From: Enterobacter sp. | GTDB taxonomy: Bacteria > Pseudomonadota > Gammaproteobacteria > Enterobacterales > Enterobacteriaceae | Direction: 5' to 3' | DNA length: 64,000 nt | Assembly: GCA_022649305.1 (NCBI GenBank) | Contig: JALCNW010000001.1 | Span: 1 to 64,000, forward strand | Shown here: positions 16,962 to 23,127 of the stretch, piece by piece | How positions within the stretch are numbered: the stretch's first letter is position 1 | How the letters are laid out: each line of letters begins with the position of its first letter | Position numbers and translations under genes: made by a program | Notes under the pieces: model-generated | The model's input: the letters and a program-made list of their open reading frames with translations, nothing else | Told to the model about the DNA's origin: nothing | Databases searched by the model: none

Positions 16962-18872
16962 GTGCGATTTCCGAACCAACGTTTAGCGCAACTGTTTGAT
17001 CTGTTGCAAAACGAGACGCTGCCGCAGGACGAGCTGGCGCAGCGGCTTTCGGTATCCACACGTACCGTTCGCGCTGATATCACCGCCCTTAATGCGCTGC
17101 TGGCGAGCCACGGCGCGCAGTTTATCCTGAGTCGCGGCAACGGCTATCAGCTAAAAATTGACGATGCAGCACGTTATCACTCCTTACAGAATTCCCGCCC
17201 GCGTGCGCTGCGTGTTCCGCGTACCGGGCAGGAACGCGTGCATTATCTGGTGGTGCGCTTTCTCACGTCGGCGTTTTCCTTAAAGCTGGAAGATTTAGCG
17301 GATGAATGGTTCGTTAGCCGCGCCACGCTGCAAAGCGATATGGCTGAAGTGCGCGAGTGGTTTAACCGCTACAGCCTGACGCTGGAAACTCGCCCGCGTC
17401 ACGGCATGAAGCTGTTTGGCAGCGAGATGTCGGTGCGCGCATGCCTGACCGATTTACTGTGGGAACTGGCGCAGCAGGACAGCCTCAATCCGCTGGTGAC
17501 CGAAATTGCCTTAAACGCGGGCGTTCCGGATCAGCTGATCGCCGTCCTGCACGACACCCTGACGCGCCATCACATTCGCCTCACCGATGAAGGCGAGCTG
17601 TTTGTACGCCTGTACTGTGCGGTGTCAGTGCGCCGCATCAGCGAAGGCTACCCGCTGTCAGAATTTAACGCCGAGGACGTAGAAGAGAACGTGCGCGACG
17701 CCGCGCGGGATATCGCCACCGCCCTTTCACAGCTTGCCGATAAAGCGCTTTCGCCCTCTGAGGAAAACTGGCTGTGCGTGCACATTGCTGCGCGCCAGAT
17801 TCAGGAGATTGCCCCAAGCGCCATCAACGCCGACGATGAAGAAGCGCTGGCGAACTACATTCTGCGCTACATCAATACGCACTATAACTACAACCTGCTC
17901 AACGACGCGCAGCTGCACGCGGACCTGCTGACGCACATCAAAACCATGATCACCCGCGTGCGCTACCAAATCATGATCCCCAATCCGCTGCTGGATAATA
18001 TCAAGCAGCACTACCCAATGGCGTGGGACATGACGCTGGCGGCGGTCTCCGGCTGGGGGAAATACACCCCGTATGCGATCAGCGAAAACGAGATTGGTTT
18101 TTTGGTGCTGCATATCGGCGTCGGGCTGGAGCGCCACTATAACGTGGGTTATCAGCGCCAGCCGCGCGTGCTTTTGGTGTGTGATGCTGGCAACGCCATG
18201 GCGCGAATGATCGAGGCGGTATTACAGCGTAAATACCCGCAAATTGAAGTGACCCGCACCGTGACGCTGCGCGAGTACGAGCTGACGGAAAACATCAGCG
18301 AAGATTTTGTTATCTCCACCGCCCGCATTAGCGAAAAGGCCAAGCCGGTGGTGATGATCGCGCCGTTCCCGACAGATTATCAGTTAGAGCAAATTGGCAA
18401 GCTGGTGCTGGTGGACCGCACGCGTCCGTGGATGCTGGAAAAGTACTTCGACGCTGCCCATTTCCGTATTATCGACACCCCTGTCGACAGGCAAACGTTG
18501 TTCCAGGAACTCTGTTCGCAGCTGCAAGCCGAAGGGTTTGTGGGCGCAGAGTTCCTTGATTCGGTCGTGGAGCGTGAAGCCATTGTTAGCACCATGCTCG
18601 GCGATGGCATCGCGTTGCCGCACTCCCTGGGATTGCTGGCGCAAAAAACGGTGGTCTACACCGTGCTCGCGCCCAATGGCATCCAGTGGGGCGACGAAAC
18701 CGCGCACGTCATCTTCCTGCTGGCAATCAGTAAAAGCGAATACGAAGAGGCGATGGCCATCTACGATATTTTTGTCACTTTCCTGCGTGAACGCGCCATG
18801 GCGCGGCTGTGCGGGTGTCACGATTTCGAAGAGTTTAAAACGGTGGCGGTAGAGAGCTTGAGTCGATTTTGA
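16962..18872 (+). CDS. BglG/MtlR-type PRD regulator with EIIB- and EIIA-like domains
   Basis: A 636-residue regulator starting at a GTG. In order: an HTH_11 winged helix (1-65), a second HTH/Mga-like region (~85-150), PRD1 (~185-290, with LCVHIAARQ), PRD2 (~300-400, with FLVLHIGVGLERH), an EIIB-Gat-like domain (~405-490, Cys in LLVCDAGNAM) and an EIIA-like domain (~500-636, His in GIALPHSLG). This layout is that of DNA-binding activators such as MtlR/LicR rather than RNA-binding antiterminators. It is the cluster's own regulator, placed 24 bases after the aldolase gene, and its candidate operator is the palindrome at 11366. Confidence 0.92.
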   Translation: MRFPNQRLAQLFDLLQNETLPQDELAQRLSVSTRTVRADITALNALLASHGAQFILSRGNGYQLKIDDAARYHSLQNSRPRALRVPRTGQERVHYLVVRFLTSAFSLKLEDLADEWFVSRATLQSDMAEVREWFNRYSLTLETRPRHGMKLFGSEMSVRACLTDLLWELAQQDSLNPLVTEIALNAGVPDQLIAVLHDTLTRHHIRLTDEGELFVRLYCAVSVRRISEGYPLSEFNAEDVEENVRDAARDIATALSQLADKALSPSEENWLCVHIAARQIQEIAPSAINADDEEALANYILRYINTHYNYNLLNDAQLHADLLTHIKTMITRVRYQIMIPNPLLDNIKQHYPMAWDMTLAAVSGWGKYTPYAISENEIGFLVLHIGVGLERHYNVGYQRQPRVLLVCDAGNAMARMIEAVLQRKYPQIEVTRTVTLREYELTENISEDFVISTARISEKAKPVVMIAPFPTDYQLEQIGKLVLVDRTRPWMLEKYFDAAHFRIIDTPVDRQTLFQELCSQLQAEGFVGAEFLDSVVEREAIVSTMLGDGIALPHSLGLLAQKTVVYTVLAPNGIQWGDETAHVIFLLAISKSEYEEAMAIYDIFVTFLRERAMARLCGCHDFEEFKTVAVESLSRF

Positions 18873-18893
18873 GAGGCGTTATCCAGAATTCGA

Positions 18894-18926
18894 TGTAATG
18901 CGAATGTAATGCTAAACTGCATTACA
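18894..18926. promoter_or_regulatory. relBE operator
   Basis: TGTAATGC occurs at 18894 and 18905, and its reverse complement GCATTACA at 18919; the last two form a perfect inverted repeat with a six-base spacer. It overlaps the promoter region just upstream of relB, as expected for autorepression by the RelB-RelE complex. Confidence 0.8.
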
Positions 18927-18949
18927 CATTTGTATTTACTGGAGGCATA

Positions 18950-19192
18950 ATGGCAACGCTCAACGTCCGCCTGGACGATAAACTCAAAAATGAGGCCTAC
19001 GCCGTGCTGCAAAAACTCAACCTTACACCGACGGAAGCCGTTCGCCTGCTGTTTCAATACGTCGCGGAAAATGGTCGTATGCCGGTAAAAACCGTCGCCA
19101 TTAGCGACAGCGAAGAGGCTTTAATACAAGTCGTACGTGAACGGCTGGCGCATCCTGAAAAGGGAATAAAGGTTAGTCTGGATGACCTATGA
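18950..19192 (+). CDS. relB: RelB-family antitoxin
   Basis: An 80-residue antitoxin. Residues 1-45 form the ribbon-helix-helix DNA-binding domain (ATLNVRLDDKLKNEAYAVL, TPTEAVRLLFQYV); the acidic C-terminus wraps the toxin. It resembles E. coli K-12 RelB along its whole length. GGAGG lies six bases before the ATG. The gene overlaps the toxin by 11 bases, the classical coupling that keeps antitoxin in excess. It could also be called DinJ-like. Confidence 0.92.
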   Translation: MATLNVRLDDKLKNEAYAVLQKLNLTPTEAVRLLFQYVAENGRMPVKTVAISDSEEALIQVVRERLAHPEKGIKVSLDDL

Positions 19193-19466
19193 GCTGGCGT
19201 TTGATCCGCGCGCGCTGAAAGAATGGCATAAGCTGGGTGATACGGTGAAAATCCAGTTCAAGAAGAAACTTGCTGAGGTGCTTTCAAGCCCGAGGATCGA
19301 ATCGGCCAGACTGCACGATTTGCCTGATTGCTATAAAATTAAGTTGAGATCGTCCGGATACAGGATGGTCTATCAGGTTCGGGAAGAGAGGGTGACGGTG
19401 TTTGTGGTAGCCGTTGGCAAGCGCGAAAGAATGGCCGTTTATCAAGATGCCAATAAACGGCTTTGA
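19182..19466 (+). CDS. relE: RelE-family mRNA interferase toxin
   Basis: A 94-residue ribosome-dependent mRNA endonuclease that cleaves codons in the A-site. The residues known to matter in E. coli RelE are all present at the same positions: K52, K54, R61, R81 and Y87 (in KIKLRSSGYR and GKRERMAVY). The toxin therefore looks active. The pair lies between the metabolic cluster and nrdG and is absent from this place in E. coli, so it is probably acquired. Confidence 0.93.
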   Translation: MTYELAFDPRALKEWHKLGDTVKIQFKKKLAEVLSSPRIESARLHDLPDCYKIKLRSSGYRMVYQVREERVTVFVVAVGKRERMAVYQDANKRL

Positions 19467-19469
19467 GAC

Positions 19470-19934
19470 TCAACGCAGATGATGCACCACCTGATTACTG
19501 CTACCGCGCCAGATAAGCGCCGGGTCTTTTAAATCCTGCACGAATTTTCCGTCGATCAGCACGTTTATCAGACTCACCACTTCCCTCTGCGCGGCGTTCA
19601 GCTCGTCGAGCTTATAGCCGGTCCACACCCAGATATCCTTGCCTTCACACTCCTGGCGAATGCGTTTTACCAGCTTGAGAATATCCGCCACGTTCTGCGG
19701 ATGGAGCGGGTCGCCGCCGGAGAGAGTGATCCCTTGACGGTGAATGCGCGTGTCGTTCAGATCGTTGATGATCTTGTCTTCCATCTCAGCGGTAAACGGC
19801 TCGCCGGAGTTTACTCGCCAGGTGCTTTTGTTGTAACAGCCGGGGCATTCGTGAACGCAGCCAGAGACAAACAGAGTGCAGCGGGTGCCGGGACCGTTGA
19901 CGATGTCGACGGGGTAATACTGGTGAAAATTCAT
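19470..19934 (-). CDS. nrdG: Anaerobic ribonucleotide reductase activating protein
   Basis: A 154-residue radical-SAM activase, the E. coli length, from the ATG at 19934 (MNFHQYYPVDIVNGPG). The iron-sulfur cluster motif CVHECPGC (CxxxCxxC) and the SAM-binding GGDPL are intact. It installs the glycyl radical on NrdD under anaerobic conditions. The ORF track's longer start runs back into the intergenic repeat. It is cotranscribed after nrdD. Confidence 0.97.
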   Translation of the reverse strand: MNFHQYYPVDIVNGPGTRCTLFVSGCVHECPGCYNKSTWRVNSGEPFTAEMEDKIINDLNDTRIHRQGITLSGGDPLHPQNVADILKLVKRIRQECEGKDIWVWTGYKLDELNAAQREVVSLINVLIDGKFVQDLKDPALIWRGSSNQVVHHLR

Positions 19935-20012
19935 TTTCGCTTCCCAATTGACGCCATGACTGCGTTGGCTGCACTCGCTCACCCTAACCAACTGCTCGGT
20001 GCGGTCTTTTCT

Positions 20013-20048
20013 CCCTCGCCCCTTTGGGGAGAGGGCCGGGGTGAGGGG
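20013..20048. repeat. GC-rich palindromic repeat, copy 4
   Basis: CCCTCGCCCCTTTGGGGAGAGGG followed by the shoulder CCGGGGTGAGGGG. It lies between nrdD and nrdG, inside the operon, so it may modulate nrdG expression relative to nrdD. (The element is quoted here only in part of its full 36 bases.). Confidence 0.8.
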
Positions 20049-22187
20049 TTAGCCGATCTGCCCATTCCCCAAATGCTTCACGCGGCGCTTCACTTCTTCC
20101 TGCTTGCCGGCGTTGAACGGACGCGCATCCGGGCTGCCAAGATAACCGCATACGCGGCGAGTCACGGAGACGCGCGCGGCGTCGTGGTTACCGCATTTCG
20201 GGCAGGTGAAGCCTTTGCTGGTGCACTCAAACTCGCCGGTAAAGCCACACTCGTAGCACTCGTCAATCGGGGTGTTGGTTCCGTAATACGGCACGTGCTG
20301 ATAGCTATAATCCCACACGTCTTCCAGCGCCTTCAGGTTGTGCTGGATGTTCGGGTACTCGCCGTAACAGATGAAGCCGCCGCTTGCGACCGGCGGATAG
20401 GCCGCTTCAAAGTCGATCTTGTCGTACGGATTCACCTTTTTCTCGACGTCGAGGTGGAAGCTGTTGGTGTAATACCCTTTGTCAGTTACGCCGTTCACTA
20501 CGCCAAACTCGGCGGTATCCAGACGGCAGAAGCGGTCGCACAGGTTTTCGCTTGGCGTGCTGTACAGGCTAAAGCCGTAGCCGGTTTCGTCTTTCCACAG
20601 ATCGACCGCATCGCGCAGACGCTGAACAATAGCCACGCCTTTTGCGCGCAGCGCTTCGCTGTCGTACACGTGCTGGTCGCCGAACAGTGCATTAATGGTT
20701 TCGTGGATGCCGATATAGCCCAGCGAAATGGACGCGCGGCCATTTTTAAAGATTTCCGAAACGTCATCGTCCGCTTTCAGACGTACGCCGCAGGCCCCTT
20801 CCATATACAGGATCGGTGCCACGCGCGCTTTCACACCTTCCAGACGCGCGATGCGGGTCATCAGCGCTTTACGCGCCAGTAACAGGCGCTCGTCCAGCAG
20901 CGTCCAGAACGCGGCTTCATCGCCTTTCGCTTCTAGCGCGATGCGCGGCAGGTTAAGGCTGATCACGCCCAGGTTGTTACGCCCGTCGTGGATTTGCTCG
21001 CCGTTTTCATCTTCATACACGCCAAGGAAGCTGCGGCAGCCCATCGGGGTTTTGAACGAACCGGTGACTTTCACCACCTGGTCATAGTTCAGAATGTCCG
21101 GATACATGCGCTTGCTCGCGCATTCCAGCGCCAGCTGCTTGATGTCGTAGTTCGCGTCGCCTGACTTGTGGTTCAGCCCGTCGCGGATGGCAAATACCAG
21201 TTTCGGGAACACGGCGGTTTTGCGGTTTTTGCCCAGACCGGAAATGCGGTTACGCAGAATAGACTGCTGAATCAGACGCGATTCCCAACTGGTGCCCAGA
21301 CCAAAACCAAAGGTCACAAACGGCGTTTGACCGTTGGCGGTGTGCAGCGTGTTCACTTCATATTCCAGTGACTGGAAGGCGTCGTAGCACTCTTTTTCGG
21401 TGCGGGAACGGGCGTACTCGTCCGCATTTGGGATCTGCCACTCTTGCGCCACCTTACGATGCTTGTTGAAGCTCTCGGTCACGAACGGGGCCAGCACTTC
21501 GTCGATGCGGTTGATGGTGGTGCCACCGTAAATATGGCTGGCGACCTGCGCAATAATTTGCGCGGTCACCGCCGTGGCGGTGGAGATGGATTTCGGCGGT
21601 TCAATCTCGGCGTTACCCATTTTAAAGCCGTGGGTCAGCATGCCCTTCAGGTCGATCAGCATGCAGTTGAACATAGGGAAGAACGGCGAATAGTCGAGAT
21701 CGTGATAGTGGATCTCACCCCGTTCGTGCGCCTGTACCACGTCGCGCGGCAGCAGGTGCTGACGGGCATAGTGTTTCGCCACAATACCGGCCAGCAGGTC
21801 GCGCTGGGTAGGGATCACCTTACTGTCTTTGTTAGCGTTTTCGTTTAGCAACGCTGAGTTAGTTTGCTCGACCAGACCGCGAATTTCCTGGTTCAGGCGG
21901 CCGCGTTTTTCACGCTGGATGTCACGGTCGTGACGATACTCAATGTAGGCACGCGCCAGCTGCTTGTACGGCCCGGACATCAGCTGGTTTTCGACCGCAG
22001 TCTGGATATCGTTAATATCCACCTGACCACGCTCGTTCATCTGGTTACAGACGATTTCTGCGACGGTGGCGCAGTAATCTGCGTCATCGACTCCCGCTGC
22101 TTTAGCTGCACGCAAAATAGCTTCTTTGATGCGCTCTGACTTAAATGGCACTTTGCAGCCATCTCGTTTCATCACATGCGGTGTCAT
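20049..22187 (-). CDS. nrdD: Anaerobic ribonucleoside-triphosphate reductase
   Basis: A class III reductase of 712 residues from MTPHVMKRDGCKVPF, as in E. coli. It makes deoxyribonucleoside triphosphates without oxygen. The N-terminal ATP-cone (~1-95), the glycyl-radical site RVCGYLGSPDARPFN near the C-terminus and the zinc-binding cysteine pairs CYECG/CPKCG are all visible. The two extra N-terminal residues in the ORF track are not used. The upstream region has FNR, NrdR and DnaA sites. Confidence 0.97.
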   Translation of the reverse strand: MTPHVMKRDGCKVPFKSERIKEAILRAAKAAGVDDADYCATVAEIVCNQMNERGQVDINDIQTAVENQLMSGPYKQLARAYIEYRHDRDIQREKRGRLNQEIRGLVEQTNSALLNENANKDSKVIPTQRDLLAGIVAKHYARQHLLPRDVVQAHERGEIHYHDLDYSPFFPMFNCMLIDLKGMLTHGFKMGNAEIEPPKSISTATAVTAQIIAQVASHIYGGTTINRIDEVLAPFVTESFNKHRKVAQEWQIPNADEYARSRTEKECYDAFQSLEYEVNTLHTANGQTPFVTFGFGLGTSWESRLIQQSILRNRISGLGKNRKTAVFPKLVFAIRDGLNHKSGDANYDIKQLALECASKRMYPDILNYDQVVKVTGSFKTPMGCRSFLGVYEDENGEQIHDGRNNLGVISLNLPRIALEAKGDEAAFWTLLDERLLLARKALMTRIARLEGVKARVAPILYMEGACGVRLKADDDVSEIFKNGRASISLGYIGIHETINALFGDQHVYDSEALRAKGVAIVQRLRDAVDLWKDETGYGFSLYSTPSENLCDRFCRLDTAEFGVVNGVTDKGYYTNSFHLDVEKKVNPYDKIDFEAAYPPVASGGFICYGEYPNIQHNLKALEDVWDYSYQHVPYYGTNTPIDECYECGFTGEFECTSKGFTCPKCGNHDAARVSVTRRVCGYLGSPDARPFNAGKQEEVKRRVKHLGNGQIG

Positions 22188-22208
22188 GATCACTCCATTA
22201 AAAACAGG

Positions 22209-22217
22209 TTATCCACA
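22209..22217 (+). promoter_or_regulatory. DnaA box in the nrdD leader (1)
   Basis: TTATCCACA, a perfect high-affinity DnaA box, 22 bases upstream of the nrdD start codon. Confidence 0.6.
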
Positions 22218-22285
22218 GAGGCGAGGAAACATGCACTGTGCAGATTTGCAGACAGCCCAGTCACTTCCCTCATTTTCGACCCTTG

Positions 22286-22294
22286 TTATCCACA
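22286..22294 (+). promoter_or_regulatory. DnaA box in the nrdD leader (2)
   Basis: A second perfect TTATCCACA in the same orientation, 77 bases from the first. Both lie between the likely promoter and the start codon. Confidence 0.6.
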
Positions 22295-22346
22295 ATTCCG
22301 GCCAGCGTCAACGCCGTTGTCTTGTTGGAATAGTAGACGATAAATA

Positions 22347-22400
22347 CAACATGTAGGGTCGGCGTGCATTTTAAGTTCTATATGTAGTGATTTGCATCAA
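22347..22400 (-). promoter_or_regulatory. nrdDG control region: paired NrdR boxes and FNR site
   Basis: Two NrdR-box cores, CAACATGTAG (22347-22356) and CTATATGTAG (22378-22387), start 31 bases apart, about three helical turns, which is the usual NrdR arrangement. The FNR-like GTGAT-TTGC-ATCAA (22387-22400) matches TTGAT-N4-ATCAA with one mismatch and abuts the second box. This fits anaerobic activation by FNR and repression by NrdR when dNTPs are plentiful. Confidence 0.75.
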
Positions 22401-22511
22401 ACATGTTTACGCTTTTCTTGATTCAGAACAAAGTAAAAGGACGAGAGTACAAACGGCGGGCATTACAGCGTTTGTAAAAAATAGCGGGAAAAATCTGATT
22501 AATTATTCAAC

Positions 22512-22549
22512 AAAAACAGGCGCTCAGCACCGTGCATGCTGAGCGCCTG
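22512..22549 (-). terminator. Terminator of the PTS-mannosidase operon
   Basis: On the minus strand a 13-pair stem CAGGCGCTCAGCA/TGCTGAGCGCCTG is followed by TTTTTG. It insulates nrdDG from the operon upstream. Confidence 0.92.
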
Positions 22550-22553
22550 ACCC

Positions 22554-23126
22554 TTAACTCACCCCGCAGGCCCAGCTTAGCCCGGCCTGGAGAAAGGCGA
22601 CAGCTGCAACAATGCCCAGCACAGCGGGAATCAACACGGAGCGAGCGGGCTCAGCATCCTTTTTCGGCGGTTCTTCATGGCGCAGTGCAGACATTGCCTC
22701 GTCGTAGCTGCGCGCGGCCAGAAGCTGATTACGCACACGATCGTCAGTGAGTGAACTGGTGAGCTGCGTCAGCAACTGCATATGCGTACTACCTGCCTCC
22801 GCAGGTGGAATAGCGAGCAGGAAAACCATCCTGACCGGTTCGTCTCCTTCCAGCCCTGGCCAGAGAATCGGATCGTCAAAAAGTGCCATGCAAAACGCCG
22901 CCTGAAGTACCGCCTCTGTTTTACCGTGCGGGACGGCCAGCGCTTCGCCAAGTGCGGTAGGACCTTCAGTTTCGCGTTGTAAAACGCTCTGGATAAACGC
23001 GTCTTTATCGTTAACGATGTTTCGCCTGACAAGCGGTTCGGATAGCCACCGGATCAGCGCTTCAGGAGAACGGCAGGGTGGATTGATAAATACCAGGTCG
23101 GGATGCGTGAGTGCGAGTAGGTTCAT
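22554..23126 (-). CDS. PTS EIIA component, fructose/mannitol type, with a C-terminal hydrophobic tail
   Basis: About 190 residues. The EIIA domain (~1-150) has the phosphorylatable histidine in GEALAVPHGKT. The last ~30 residues (VLIPAVLGIVAAVAFLQAG) are a likely membrane anchor, unusual for an EIIA. It supplies phosphate to the EIIBC two genes upstream. I use the ATG at 23126, which has GAGG upstream and sits one base after the mannosidase stop; the ORF track's TTG at 23138 would overlap that gene. In E. coli MngA the A, B and C domains are fused; here A is separate. Confidence 0.87.
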   Translation of the reverse strand: MNLLALTHPDLVFINPPCRSPEALIRWLSEPLVRRNIVNDKDAFIQSVLQRETEGPTALGEALAVPHGKTEAVLQAAFCMALFDDPILWPGLEGDEPVRMVFLLAIPPAEAGSTHMQLLTQLTSSLTDDRVRNQLLAARSYDEAMSALRHEEPPKKDAEPARSVLIPAVLGIVAAVAFLQAGLSWACGVS

Positions 23127-23127
23127 C

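Noticed and set aside
19701-20882. 393-residue plus-strand ORF across nrdG/nrdD
   Set aside because: It lies antisense to nrdG and nrdD, runs through the intergenic repeat and has no recognisable domain; it is a shadow of strong codon bias.
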